Positions 1 through 8,910 of a DNA stretch of 64,000 nucleotides are shown piece after piece. The notes under the pieces are model-generated. The model was not told where the DNA came from. It saw only the letters and a program-made list of their open reading frames with translations, and ran no database searches. Location: the IMG/VR virus record IMGVR_UViG_3300042521_003909, positions 1-64,000 of that record; one strand, given 5' to 3'. The position numbers were made by a program, and so were the translations under genes. Every line of letters begins with the position of its first letter. The stretch's first letter is position 1. The DNA is from a virus.

Positions 1-2
1 CT

Positions 3-164
3 CCTAATTATCCAGAATTTAAAGAACACAGGCATGATCAGTCAATTTTTAGTCTATTATGCAAAAAACACAGAATTGATTTTATGGAAGACATTACAGA
101 ATGGGGCGATCCATCAGAAAGAAAAACTCCACAAATTGTTTCTCATACTAGGAAAAGAGATTGA
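3..164 (+). CDS. 3' end of a glycosyltransferase-like gene (partial)
   Basis: An open frame enters from the left edge and stops at TGA 162-164, directly before the next ATG. The visible 53 residues contain EFKEHRHDQSIFSLLCKK. This R-H-D-Q-S-x-F-S-L-L pattern is common near the C-terminus of small GT-A-like glycosyl- and galactosyltransferase-type proteins. It is the first visible member of the plus-strand glycan operon. The N-terminus and catalytic region lie outside the window, so donor and acceptor cannot be inferred. Confidence 0.65.
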   Translation, partial: PNYPEFKEHRHDQSIFSLLCKKHRIDFMEDITEWGDPSERKTPQIVSHTRKRD

Positions 165-932
165 ATGAAAATAGATAAAGTAATACACGCATGTGATGAT
201 AAAGATTTTTATCTTGACTTTTGGCCTATAGTATCAAAAATATGGCGTCTCAAATTTAATGTAGAACCAATATTGTTGCATTTTGGCAACAAAAATCCAA
301 CACAAGAGTTTGGCACAGTCATTAAGATGCCAATAATAAAAGATGTGCCTGTAAATACATTGTGCCAAATATCTAGGTATTGGATACCATCTACAGATCT
401 GAGTGCGACTTGGATGACCTCTGATATAGACATGATTCCAATATCAAGGCATTATTTTACTGGTTGGTTAAATGATGTACCAAATGACAAATGGGTGCAT
501 CTGAATTCTGACAAGGGAGAGTCTCATCCGTATATAGTTTATCTATGTTGCTATAATGTAGCAAAAGGGCAAACATTTAAAGACATATTAGAACTGCCTG
601 ATAGTTTTGAGGATTTTGTAAATTTAGGATTTTGGAAAGAAAATACTCATAATTATACTCCTCATGGACTATCCGGTTCTCTTCCCCATTGGGGCGCTGA
701 TGAAATGTGGTCAAGTAGAAAGCTAAATCAATACTCAGACCAATCAAGAATAGTAAGAAAATTTAGAGATTGTGGACCTCATGAATGTCACAGAATAGAT
801 CGCATTAACTGGGGATGGAATGATTCTGGTGTTACTTCAGAAGACTACTATGACTGTCATGCTGCGCGCCCTTATGAAAAGCACAAGGGCTCTATAGATA
901 GACTTGTGGAGCTAATACTTAAAAATGTTTGA
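165..932 (+). CDS. Predicted GT-A-fold glycosyltransferase-like protein
   Basis: The protein has 255 residues with no signal peptide or membrane segment. Around residues 84-92 it has TSDIDMIPI, a D-x-D in the context expected for the metal and nucleotide-sugar site of GT-A glycosyltransferases. The rest is rich in aromatic residues and I cannot place it in a named family. It starts one base after the upstream stop and its end overlaps the next gene by 8 bases, indicating translational coupling in the glycan operon. The role in surface glycan assembly is inferred from the D-x-D and the neighbours. Confidence 0.7.
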   Translation: MKIDKVIHACDDKDFYLDFWPIVSKIWRLKFNVEPILLHFGNKNPTQEFGTVIKMPIIKDVPVNTLCQISRYWIPSTDLSATWMTSDIDMIPISRHYFTGWLNDVPNDKWVHLNSDKGESHPYIVYLCCYNVAKGQTFKDILELPDSFEDFVNLGFWKENTHNYTPHGLSGSLPHWGADEMWSSRKLNQYSDQSRIVRKFRDCGPHECHRIDRINWGWNDSGVTSEDYYDCHAARPYEKHKGSIDRLVELILKNV

Positions 933-1674
933 CTTCGATTTAAAGTATGAAGACTTTGTATGGGGAGATAAGTTTTCCCAACTATCTAATATAAAATTTT
1001 TAAAGATAGATGACGCTTTTAGTTTTATACAAAGCAATACATCTGATGTCAATATAGTAAGTCACAACGGAGACTACCCGATAGATGGTAAGTTTGAAAA
1101 TTATCAAAACAATTTTCCAAGATGGTATGGACAAAATATTGTTACTGGTTGCAATAAGTTTAAGCCTATTCCCATAGGATTGGAAAATGATTATGTTGCT
1201 AACTCTGTTGAAAAAAAGCATATGCTTTTAAATTTATCTAATTCTTCCAAGTCTGTGCGGCCTAATAAAATGCTATATATCAATCATAATATTGGCACTA
1301 ACTCTCATGAAAGGCAAGCTCCATACAATATTTTCAGCAACAGCAGCTGGTGTACTGTTGAGCACTCTGGCGGCTTTTCTTATCAGAGTATTTATTATTC
1401 AAAAATACTAGACCATACTTTTATGCTTAGTCCGCCCGGCAATGGTATAGATTGTCACAGAACTTGGGAGATATTATATTTAAGAAGAATTCCTGTTCTT
1501 AAAAAAGTTGGTAGATTGCAAGAGCTGTATTCAGAACTTCCAGTCGTTTTTATTGATGCTTATGATCAGTTAAATGAATCTTTTTTAAGACAAGAGTTAA
1601 ACTCATTAAGTAATAAGACTTTTAATTTTGAAAAATTAAAGTTCTCTTATTGGAAAAGTTTGGTGCAATCGTGA
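925..1674 (+). CDS. Exostosin-like (GT47-type) glycosyltransferase
   Basis: The protein has 249 residues. The C-terminal half contains SPPGNGIDCHRTWEILYLRR (about residues 170-190). This resembles the exostosin/GT47 C-terminal signature, in which a pro-gly-rich turn precedes D-x-x-R-x-(W/F)-E and a variable 'P-V' strand. Exostosin-like domains transfer sugars from nucleotide sugars. It overlaps the preceding gene by 8 bases and the next by up to 25. It is shorter than eukaryotic exostosins but normal for phage and bacterial single-domain versions. The acceptor is unknown. Confidence 0.75.
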   Translation: MFDFDLKYEDFVWGDKFSQLSNIKFLKIDDAFSFIQSNTSDVNIVSHNGDYPIDGKFENYQNNFPRWYGQNIVTGCNKFKPIPIGLENDYVANSVEKKHMLLNLSNSSKSVRPNKMLYINHNIGTNSHERQAPYNIFSNSSWCTVEHSGGFSYQSIYYSKILDHTFMLSPPGNGIDCHRTWEILYLRRIPVLKKVGRLQELYSELPVVFIDAYDQLNESFLRQELNSLSNKTFNFEKLKFSYWKSLVQS

Positions 1675-2297
1675 TCAACATTAACAATTTTAGTGAATTA
1701 AAAATTAATTTTTTGATGAATAATGGTGATCCTGGATTCCATGGGGATGTAAGAATGATCGAAACTATGGATGACATAATTAAAAAATGCGATCATTTTA
1801 TAGAGACTGGTACTAGATACGGTAACACTCTTTTCTTTGTATCTAGAAATTACAACATTAAATGTTGGTCATGCGAAATAGGAGACATGACGCCGCAAAG
1901 CGTTTATAATCACGATAATGTTTATTTTCAACAAATTAAGTCTCCTGATTTTTTATATTTTTTAGAAAAAAAGCACTCACATATATGCGAAAAAACTTGT
2001 GTTTTTTATCTTGATGCTCATAGTGATACAGAATCAGTCTGGGAAGAAGAGCTTGCATTTATATTAAAGAATTTTAGTAAATTTTATATTGTTATAGATG
2101 ATTTCAATATTATGAATGATAGTTTTTCTCATAATGGTTATAGTTTAAGCGTAGCAAAATCAATAATAAAAAATAGAGCTAAAATATATGTACCAGATTA
2201 CAGAGAACAAACATCTGAGTTTCATTCTCTTACGGGATGGATTTTGATAACCAACATAGATGAATCGTTCAGAAACGTAAAGGAGCTATATGAGTAG
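1650..2297 (+). CDS. Class I SAM-dependent methyltransferase-like protein
   Basis: The protein has 215 residues. HFIETGTRYGNTLFFVSR (about residues 50-67) resembles motif I of Rossmann methyltransferases (E-x-G-x-x-x-G). FYLDAHSD near residue 120 fits an acidic post-motif II strand, and YIVIDDF near 146 fits another. The ATG at 1650 lies inside the upstream gene. A GTG at 1671 or ATG at 1714 are alternative starts, and none has a convincing Shine-Dalgarno. It probably methylates a glycan or small substrate made by this operon (inference). Confidence 0.65.
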   Translation: MEKFGAIVININNFSELKINFLMNNGDPGFHGDVRMIETMDDIIKKCDHFIETGTRYGNTLFFVSRNYNIKCWSCEIGDMTPQSVYNHDNVYFQQIKSPDFLYFLEKKHSHICEKTCVFYLDAHSDTESVWEEELAFILKNFSKFYIVIDDFNIMNDSFSHNGYSLSVAKSIIKNRAKIYVPDYREQTSEFHSLTGWILITNIDESFRNVKELYE

Positions 2298-2871
2298 ACA
2301 ATTAGGAAAAAAAGAAACTTTTGATTTTTGGTTTAATAACAGAGAGTTTGACGAACATGATCAGTTTGGCAGCAAATACTATGTTAATGAGTTTTACAGC
2401 AGAATAGTTTCAAAGCTAGACATACCTAAGAGTGGATTCATCGTAGTAGCTGGAACAAATAGAGCTGTTTCTTTTGAAATTTTGTGTGATATATTTGGAA
2501 AAGATAGGTGCATAGGGTTTGATTTGTATAATCCTAATGGTCACGAAAGAGTTGTAATAAAAGATTGCATGCTTTTGTCTAAAGAAGACGACATTCCCAT
2601 AGCATTTGCGCACAACGATGTTGGAAGTCTTTCTCATACTCCAGATGTAAAAATACACGCCCACAAATGGTTAACTAAAAATATTGTACCTGGTGGTTAC
2701 GTTATGGGGAACAATAACTTGAATAGAGCAAAATTTAAATTTGAAGAATTTATGAAAGAAAACGGTTTTGAAAATACTAATTTTTGTGAATTAGACAGCA
2801 GCAAATTTGACCTTTCTTCTTTTCCAATAGAGAGAATAGAGGGGTATATGCTTTCGAGAAAGAATTTTTAA
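2290..2871 (+). CDS. Predicted SAM methyltransferase-like protein
   Basis: The protein has 193 residues. The order is a helix-rich N-terminus, a hydrophobic strand (SGFIVVAGTNRAVSFEIL, about 48-65), then an acidic strand (CIGFDLYNP), as in Rossmann-fold methyltransferases. Motif I is imperfect because AGTNRA replaces G-x-G-x-G. It overlaps the previous gene by 8 bases and is followed one base later by the sulfotransferase. A degenerate methyltransferase or another nucleotide-binding fold are both possible. Confidence 0.55.
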   Translation: MSRQLGKKETFDFWFNNREFDEHDQFGSKYYVNEFYSRIVSKLDIPKSGFIVVAGTNRAVSFEILCDIFGKDRCIGFDLYNPNGHERVVIKDCMLLSKEDDIPIAFAHNDVGSLSHTPDVKIHAHKWLTKNIVPGGYVMGNNNLNRAKFKFEEFMKENGFENTNFCELDSSKFDLSSFPIERIEGYMLSRKNF

Positions 2872-2872
2872 C

Positions 2873-3502
2873 ATGAATGCCATAAACTTTGATAAGTCTA
2901 TTATGCAGCTTGTTTCTTATCCAAGAACCGGTAGTCACTATGTTCGCATAGTAATAGAAGACATTACAAAAAGGCCTTGTGCTCCTACTTCTTTTTTGGG
3001 TTTTGATAAATTTGAACCATGGGGGTTTCACCTGCATGACAGAATTGTGGGAAATGGAGATGAGGGCATAACTTCTGGATTTGATAAAGTAATATACTTA
3101 TATAGGAATCCAGTAGATACCATTTATTCACACATAAAATATCAGAATGAGAGCGATTGGAGATCAATAGCAGAAGAGTATAAAAATCATCTCATGAGAT
3201 GGCTTTACAATAATCACGATTGTAAAAAAATGATTTTTGTTAATTATGACATATTGCTAGATAAGCCGATAAAAGAATTTAAAAGAATTTTAGAATTTAT
3301 GGATTTCTCAGTCAATGATGATGATTTGCAAAAATCTATAAGCAGAACAACAATATCTAGAGTTAGGGCATTAACGGAAAAGTTAGATAATAAAGTAGTA
3401 AGTCAAGATCATTTTAATGGTCAGTACTTAATCGATAAGTCAATTTTTATTTCAGAAAATTCAGAAGAAATAAATAAAATGTTTCAAGGCATTTATAAAT
3501 AA
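2873..3502 (+). CDS. PAPS-dependent sulfotransferase
   Basis: The protein has 209 residues. SYPRTGSHYVRIVIE (residues 15-29) matches the 5'-phosphosulfate-binding loop (Y-P-R-S/T-G) of sulfotransferases. YLYRNPVDTIYSHIKY (about 75-90) matches the 3'-phosphate-binding R-x-x-x-D-x-x-x-S motif. Sulfotransferases move sulfate from PAPS to a hydroxyl or amine, here presumably a sugar of the glycan built by neighbouring enzymes. The length is typical for compact bacterial members. The gene abuts its neighbours with 0-1 base spacing. Confidence 0.85.
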   Translation: MNAINFDKSIMQLVSYPRTGSHYVRIVIEDITKRPCAPTSFLGFDKFEPWGFHLHDRIVGNGDEGITSGFDKVIYLYRNPVDTIYSHIKYQNESDWRSIAEEYKNHLMRWLYNNHDCKKMIFVNYDILLDKPIKEFKRILEFMDFSVNDDDLQKSISRTTISRVRALTEKLDNKVVSQDHFNGQYLIDKSIFISENSEEINKMFQGIYK

Positions 3503-4468
3503 ATGAAAATATATAAAAAAATAAACTTTATTGACTACAATATATCTCATGCGGAAACATGGAAACACGCTAGTATAATGTGCGGTTGCAGAGTTCCTAA
3601 AGATTTGATGCACAATTATTATACACCTCCAAATAATATATGGTTAAAAAAATGTAATAATTTTTTTGAAGATGAAGTAAATTCTGGAATATCTGTATTC
3701 ACAGACCATGCAATTGTGGAAGTGAATAAATACAGATCGCAACATAAAGTTGCTTTAATTTTAGAACCCCCAATTGAGGCAAGGGGTATTTATGAAAAAG
3801 CCGTCAGTCTTCAGAATAAATTTGAGATTATATTTACTTTTCGAAAAAAATTAATAGAAAAAAATCCTGAAAAATTCAAATTCATGCCAGCTGATTTTGT
3901 TACATTAGAAGATGATGCGCATAAAATTCATACAAAAAATAAACTGATCTCTATGATATATTCTGGTATGAGAGGTCACAATAGAGATCTTAGGCATCAG
4001 GTTGGTAATATTTTGAGCGACAAAATTACATTATTTGGTGGAGGTAGTCCAAGCGGAGATGTGCCTTTAAAATCTGATACTTTAAAAGACTATATGTTTT
4101 CTGTAGTAATAGAAAATTCAAAACCTTTTGACTACTATTTTACTGAAAAAATATTAGATTGTTTCATAACAGGTAATATCCCTATATATAATGGCTCTCC
4201 ATCAATAGGAGATTTTTTTGACAAAAGGGGATTTCTCACATGGTCGTCTATAGACGAACTTGCAAATATTATTGATTCTATTTCAGAAGATAAATATTAT
4301 GAAATGCTGCCTTATGTAAAAATAAATTATGAATTAGCAAAAAAGTACGTTAGTGCTGATGACGTAATGAGTGATTTAATTTATGAAGCACTTCACAATA
4401 AAACGATAAATACTATGGAAAGATTTATATACAAAAATTGGAGTAATAATGAAAATAATCAATTATGA
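3503..4468 (+). CDS. GT10-family alpha-1,3/4-fucosyltransferase-like protein
   Basis: The protein has 321 residues. The C-terminal half carries VVIENSKPFDYYFTEKILD followed by CFITGNIPIYNGSP. This is the GT10 fucosyltransferase signature (E-N-S...-D-Y-x-T-E-K-x-x-x...-G-x-x-P-I/V-Y-x-G) that binds GDP-fucose. It is the first of three GT10-like genes in the window (also 10833-11729 and 19346-20131). GDP-fucose can be made by the gmd (30.3 kb) and fcl (14.9 kb) homologues. Its 3' end overlaps the dioxygenase gene by 20 bases. Confidence 0.85.
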   Translation: MKIYKKINFIDYNISHAETWKHASIMCGCRVPKDLMHNYYTPPNNIWLKKCNNFFEDEVNSGISVFTDHAIVEVNKYRSQHKVALILEPPIEARGIYEKAVSLQNKFEIIFTFRKKLIEKNPEKFKFMPADFVTLEDDAHKIHTKNKLISMIYSGMRGHNRDLRHQVGNILSDKITLFGGGSPSGDVPLKSDTLKDYMFSVVIENSKPFDYYFTEKILDCFITGNIPIYNGSPSIGDFFDKRGFLTWSSIDELANIIDSISEDKYYEMLPYVKINYELAKKYVSADDVMSDLIYEALHNKTINTMERFIYKNWSNNENNQL

Positions 4469-5153
4469 TACAAGCAAGTATGGATTTAGAGACTTAGTTC
4501 AATCAATATATGATGTTGATTTGTCTAATCTTGATACAGTTGATGCAAAAAAGAATTTAACTTTAGGTAATGATACAAAAACTTCACTACATAAAGAGTT
4601 TTATAAAAAAATAGATGCTGGTTGGCCAGAATTTATGAACTTATATACTTCTTTTGTATCAGAAGTTGTGCACCCTATGTTTGAGGATGACGTTCTTGTT
4701 TATCAAAAAACTCCAGGCATAAGGTTTTGCAGACCTGGAGCTAAGGCGGTATATAAGTGGCACTCAGATGGAGATGCTGACCATAAGCACCCTCTTGGAG
4801 AAGTGAATGTGTTTTTGCCTTTGAACAAATGCTTCGACACAAATTCTGTATGGTTTGAGACTATACCTGGCATGGGAGATTGGCGTCCACTAGAAATGGA
4901 TTATGGTCAATTGTTTATAGGTTATTGGAATCAGTGCAGGCATGGAAACAAAGAAAATTCTACGGGAAAAACGAGAGTCAGTTTTGATTTTAGAGTTATT
5001 CCAGGTTTTGCTTACGATGAAAATTGTACATTGCAGAGTTGCACAACTAAGCAAAAATTTGTTATTGGAAGTTATTATGAAAAGATAAAAAGAGATCCGA
5101 CACCATCTATGTATGACCCAGTGGAAAATGCAAAACTAGGAGCAGCATGCTAG
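4449..5153 (+). CDS. 2-oxoglutarate/Fe(II)-dependent oxygenase, StrG-like
   Basis: The protein has 234 residues. It has an H-x-D iron-binding motif (YKWHSDGDADH, about 98-108), a distal His (CRHGNKEN, about 160-167) and an Arg for 2-oxoglutarate (TRVSFDFRV). GEVNVFLPLNKCF and the HGNKENSTG segment resemble StrG of streptomycin biosynthesis. It probably hydroxylates or otherwise oxidises a sugar or its carrier. It overlaps its upstream neighbour by 20 bases and the next gene by 7, so the genes are translated as a unit. Confidence 0.85.
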   Translation: MKIINYDTSKYGFRDLVQSIYDVDLSNLDTVDAKKNLTLGNDTKTSLHKEFYKKIDAGWPEFMNLYTSFVSEVVHPMFEDDVLVYQKTPGIRFCRPGAKAVYKWHSDGDADHKHPLGEVNVFLPLNKCFDTNSVWFETIPGMGDWRPLEMDYGQLFIGYWNQCRHGNKENSTGKTRVSFDFRVIPGFAYDENCTLQSCTTKQKFVIGSYYEKIKRDPTPSMYDPVENAKLGAAC

Positions 5154-5812
5154 ACCCAAATCAGTACGAAGCCAGTCTTCTCAAGCATATGATGAATCGG
5201 TATGATTTGAATGATCCATGGGAAGTCGTTGATACTTTTGAAAATATTATTGCTAGTTACTCTGGAAGTAAATATGCAGTATCAGTTGACAATTGTACTG
5301 ATGCCATGTTTTTGTGTCTTAAGTATTTAAAGGCTGATGGAGTGATTGAAATACCCAAAAGAACATATGTATCTGTTCCATGTACAATTATAAATGCTGG
5401 CTGCAAAGTTAAATTTATTGATATAGCGTGGAGTGGAGCCTACAAGCTTAATCCTTACAATGTTTACGATTCAGCAACAAGAATGAAAAGAAACATGTAC
5501 GTAGAAGACTCTTATTATTGTTTGTCTTTTCATAGGAGAAAGCATATACCGATAGGCAAAGGCGGAATGATATTGACTAATAATAAAGATGCCTATGAAT
5601 GGTTTAAGGTTGTCAGATACGAGGGAAGACACATGGACAGGTTATACAAAGATGATCATTTTGATCAAATTGGATGGAATATGTATATGACTCCAGAACA
5701 GGCGGCAAAGGGCATATATTTATTCGATAAACATGTAGTCGATGACAACCCAGATTTAGAAACTTCTGGTATACATAAGGACCTATCAGAATATTCCATT
5801 TTCACAGCTTGA
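5147..5812 (+). CDS. Short DegT/DnrJ/EryC1/StrS-type PLP enzyme
   Basis: The protein has 221 residues, whereas full sugar aminotransferases of this family have about 370-400. NCTDAMFLCLK (about 49-59) matches the cofactor-binding G/N-T-x-A-L region. SFHRRKHIPIGKGGMILT (about 128-145) contains the family's PLP lysine before the G-x-G-G loop. The C-terminal domain is missing, so it may act as a compact form, a dimer partner or a remnant. The next gene, a transketolase N-half, suggests a modified-sugar pathway. The gene ends with TGA overlapping the next reading frame. Confidence 0.75.
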   Translation: MLDPNQYEASLLKHMMNRYDLNDPWEVVDTFENIIASYSGSKYAVSVDNCTDAMFLCLKYLKADGVIEIPKRTYVSVPCTIINAGCKVKFIDIAWSGAYKLNPYNVYDSATRMKRNMYVEDSYYCLSFHRRKHIPIGKGGMILTNNKDAYEWFKVVRYEGRHMDRLYKDDHFDQIGWNMYMTPEQAAKGIYLFDKHVVDDNPDLETSGIHKDLSEYSIFTA

Positions 5813-5820
5813 GGTTTAAT

Positions 5821-6570
5821 ATGTTCTCTAAAAAAGATGTAATTAAAAAAATATTGTTGACTTGTAGTTCAGCAAAGGAAGGTCATGTTCCAAGTGCGCT
5901 TTCTATATTGGATATTTTATATGTTGTATATAGAGACTACGTATCCTTAGAAAAAGGAAGATTTGTACTATCAAAAGGTCATGCATCAATAGGGCTTTAC
6001 GCAATTCTTGATTATTTTAGCATGCTTGAGGAGCCTATTGAAAACTTTTGTAAGTTTGATTCAAAACTTGGAGGACATCCATCTTGCAGACTTAATCATG
6101 TTGAATGCTCGACTGGATCATTAGGGCATGGTATGCCATTCGCTCTTGGAATGGCAATGAGTGAGAAAATCAAAGGTTCTGATAAAAAAGTTTTTACTAT
6201 TATTGGAGATGGGGAATCGAACGAAGGGACTATATGGGAAACAGCCCTTCTTGCTAGCCATCATAAAGTAAATAATTTCTGTTGCATATTAGATCATAAT
6301 CATTCTACCGACAGGGCTCTTGATATAGGCAACATGATTCAAAAATTTAAATCCTTTGGTTGGATGTGCAGTAAAGTGAACGGTCATGATTTGACAAACT
6401 TATCTAAAGTTCTTAAGAAATCAGATCCTGAAAAGCCGCACTTCATACTCGCTCATACGGTAAAAGGAAAAGGCATTAAATGCATGGAGAACAATCCAGA
6501 ATGGCATCATAAGTCTCCAAGTCAAATAGATTGTGATAACATGATTAAGGAATTATATGAAAGCGTCTAA
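5821..6570 (+). CDS. Transketolase N-terminal (TPP-binding) subunit
   Basis: The protein has about 249 residues from ATG 5821. An earlier in-frame ATG at 5809 overlaps the previous gene. It has the transketolase N-domain order: KEGHVPSALSILDIL, SKGHAS, GGHPS, STGSLGHGMPFALGMA, and the TPP motif IGDGESNEGTIWE with D-H-N further on. It lacks the C-terminal pyrimidine-binding half, which is a separate gene at 8035-8910. Such split transketolases transfer two-carbon units. In antibiotic and O-antigen clusters they add acyl branches to sugars, a plausible role here. Confidence 0.88.
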   Translation: MFSKKDVIKKILLTCSSAKEGHVPSALSILDILYVVYRDYVSLEKGRFVLSKGHASIGLYAILDYFSMLEEPIENFCKFDSKLGGHPSCRLNHVECSTGSLGHGMPFALGMAMSEKIKGSDKKVFTIIGDGESNEGTIWETALLASHHKVNNFCCILDHNHSTDRALDIGNMIQKFKSFGWMCSKVNGHDLTNLSKVLKKSDPEKPHFILAHTVKGKGIKCMENNPEWHHKSPSQIDCDNMIKELYESV

Positions 6571-7402
6571 GAGTTTAATTATTAATACTAGAGAATATGG
6601 CATGTTTTCTAGTCTTCTGCAAATTATAGATAATTTAAAGTTTTGCGAGCTTAATAATATGAAGCCAATATTAAATATTGGTGATAAATTTTTGTATCGC
6701 GATGGTCCAGAAAACCCTTGGAGTCATTATTTTAAGCCTATCAATGACGGAGTCGCAGAGGGAGAAGTTTACGAAGTTTCTCAGTTAACAAAAACAGCTA
6801 ACTTCTTTCTAGAAAATTATGTGATGACTCAGCCATCCATTCATGACTATAGGCTAAAATTGTGGAATATGATTGCAGACAGAGACGATCTTCTGGCTCA
6901 TCGCCAGGACATAAAAGCAATGCTTGATAAGTACGTTAAGCCATTGCCTGCAATTACAGATGAAGTAAAGAAATTTGCCAAAAAACATTTTAAGAAAGAT
7001 AGTGTTCTCTCAGTTCACATCAGAAGTACGGATTATAAGTTTGTGAATCTTCCCTTGCTTATAGATAGAATCAAAAAGATTCAGCAGCAAAACAATTACG
7101 ACAAGATATTTGTAGCTTCAGATAGCTTAGAGGCTATTATGGGTATATACAACGCATTTCCTAATGTTTGTTACTATGAAACTAATTTAAGGTGCGAAAA
7201 AATTGATTCGCCCAAGCCCCTGTGCCACATTGTATTTGGTCAAGACAAAATAAGGCATGGGAGAGACGCTATTGTAGAGTGCCTACTACTTTCTAAGGGT
7301 AAAGAAATAGTGTGTATTAATTCTAACGTTGCTGGAATGGCTTGCTATCTAAATCCAGAAATGAAAATACATTTAATGCAAAGACAAGTGCATGGGGGAT
7401 GA
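6557..7402 (+). CDS. GT23/NodZ-like (alpha-1,6-fucosyltransferase-type) glycosyltransferase
   Basis: The protein has 281 residues. SVHIRSTDYK (about 153-162) matches the H-x-R-x-T-D motif shared by GT23, NodZ and O-fucosyltransferases. KIFVASDSLEAI (about 182-193) and RHGRDAIVECLLLSK with INSNVAGMA (about 233-260) match the later conserved blocks that hold the GDP-fucose site. It overlaps the transketolase N-half gene by 14 bases and the methyltransferase by 11. It would be another consumer of the phage-encoded GDP-fucose supply. Confidence 0.75.
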   Translation: MKASKSLIINTREYGMFSSLLQIIDNLKFCELNNMKPILNIGDKFLYRDGPENPWSHYFKPINDGVAEGEVYEVSQLTKTANFFLENYVMTQPSIHDYRLKLWNMIADRDDLLAHRQDIKAMLDKYVKPLPAITDEVKKFAKKHFKKDSVLSVHIRSTDYKFVNLPLLIDRIKKIQQQNNYDKIFVASDSLEAIMGIYNAFPNVCYYETNLRCEKIDSPKPLCHIVFGQDKIRHGRDAIVECLLLSKGKEIVCINSNVAGMACYLNPEMKIHLMQRQVHGG

Positions 7403-8033
7403 TAAATTGGAAATGAGTCAAATTGTAAGTATTTCAGAATCTATAAGAAAAAAATTTCCCACTAGATGGGAGTGTCAAACTCCAAGAGAATTTTTTTACA
7501 TGTATCATTTAATAGATGAGTGCAACAATATTGATGGAGCTTTTGCAGAAATAGGTGCTTATCAGGGTTTTACAAGTGAATTTATTTTCTTAATTAAGAA
7601 AAAAGAAAAACGTTTTTTTGTCTGTGATACGTTTACTGGCTTGCGAGACGTTGGAGAGCATGACCGTTATTTAGATATACCTAATGGTGGTTTAAGTGTT
7701 GGAGTTGAAGAATTCTGCAACATGAATGATTTTGTCAAAGAAGAATCAGTTGCATTAATAAATGGATATTTTCCAGATTCTGCAACAAGTGAAATGAATA
7801 ATTCTACTTATTCATTTGTTCATATTGATACTGATACTCATGACTCTACAAAAAATAGTTTACATTATTTTTATCCAAAAATGGCTCACGGTGGAAAAAT
7901 TTTAGTTCACGATTATAGAAATCATCAAGGAACAAAAGGTGTTGCAAAAGCGGTTGATGATTTTATGATTGATAAAGAAGATTCGCTTATGACACACGAA
8001 GACAGTACTCAAGCAATTATAACGAAAATATAA
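7392..8033 (+). CDS. TylF/MycF-like sugar O-methyltransferase
   Basis: The protein has 213 residues. FAEIGAYQGFTSEFIF (about 51-66) is SAM motif I. FVCDTFTGLRDV, FVHIDTDTHDST and ILVHDYRN give the acidic metal ligands typical of macrocin-type (TylF/MycF) O-methyltransferases, which methylate sugar hydroxyls. The start at 7392 overlaps the upstream gene by 11 bases. ATG 7413 is an alternative that would remove 7 residues. It probably methylates a sugar of the glycan produced by this operon. Confidence 0.85.
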   Translation: MGDDKLEMSQIVSISESIRKKFPTRWECQTPREFFYMYHLIDECNNIDGAFAEIGAYQGFTSEFIFLIKKKEKRFFVCDTFTGLRDVGEHDRYLDIPNGGLSVGVEEFCNMNDFVKEESVALINGYFPDSATSEMNNSTYSFVHIDTDTHDSTKNSLHYFYPKMAHGGKILVHDYRNHQGTKGVAKAVDDFMIDKEDSLMTHEDSTQAIITKI

Positions 8034-8034
8034 A

Positions 8035-8910
8035 ATGAGAAAACAATTTGTAAAATCAATGAAAGAAATACTGTACGGAGATATTGATTCCGTACTGTTA
8101 CTGGGAGACATTGGAGTCTTTGGTTTTAGAGAAGAATTAAAAAATCTATCCAATAGAGCATACAACATCGGGATACTGGAGCAAGCGACTATCAGCTTAG
8201 CTGCAGGCATGGCTCGTGGCGGCTTGATCCCTTTTGTCCACACCATAGCTCCCTTTATGGTTGAACGCGCATTGGAGCAAATAAAGGTCGATTTTGGATA
8301 TCAAGAATTAAACGGTAATTTCATAAGTGTTGGAGCATCCTATGACTATGCCGGATTGGGCTGCACTCATCATTGTCCTGGAGACATTCAGGGGCTCATG
8401 AGTATCCCAAATATAAATATATTTACACCGGGTTCTTCTAAGGAATTTGATAATCTATTAAAATTTTATTATAAAAATAATGGACCAAAATATTTCAGAT
8501 TGAGTGAATACGAAAACAATCTTTCTTTTGAATGCGAACCGGGAAGGGCATGCATAGTAAAAGAAGGCAGTCTCGCAACTATTGTTTGCTATGGACCAAT
8601 ATGCGATTCTGTTATGAGTGCATGTGATAATTTGGATGTTTGCATTTTGTATTACAACTCTATTTTGCCATTTGATTCAGAAACTTTGAGTAATAGTTTT
8701 AATGAAAAAATTATAATATGTGAGCCTTTTTATGCTGGTACAACAAATTATTTAATTACGAATGCTCTACAAGGCAAAAAATATAGCCTATTCAATATAG
8801 GCGTCCCAAGAAGATTTCTTCATAATTATGGCGATAAAAAACAACACGATCAACATTTGTCTTTAGATGTTGAGGGTATAAGAAAAAGGATCAAAGAATG
8901 CTTAGTTTGA
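8035..8910 (+). CDS. Transketolase C-terminal (pyrimidine-binding) subunit
   Basis: The protein has 291 residues. NIGILEQATISLAAGMA (about 43-59) carries the catalytic Glu that activates the TPP aminopyrimidine. GCTHHCPGDIQGLMSIPN and the C-terminal transketolase fold follow. It partners the N-half at 5821-6570, from which it is separated by two other genes (GT23-like and TylF-like). Archaeal-type and secondary-metabolism split transketolases have the same division point. It overlaps the following SDR gene by 13 bases. Confidence 0.88.
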   Translation: MRKQFVKSMKEILYGDIDSVLLLGDIGVFGFREELKNLSNRAYNIGILEQATISLAAGMARGGLIPFVHTIAPFMVERALEQIKVDFGYQELNGNFISVGASYDYAGLGCTHHCPGDIQGLMSIPNINIFTPGSSKEFDNLLKFYYKNNGPKYFRLSEYENNLSFECEPGRACIVKEGSLATIVCYGPICDSVMSACDNLDVCILYYNSILPFDSETLSNSFNEKIIICEPFYAGTTNYLITNALQGKKYSLFNIGVPRRFLHNYGDKKQHDQHLSLDVEGIRKRIKECLV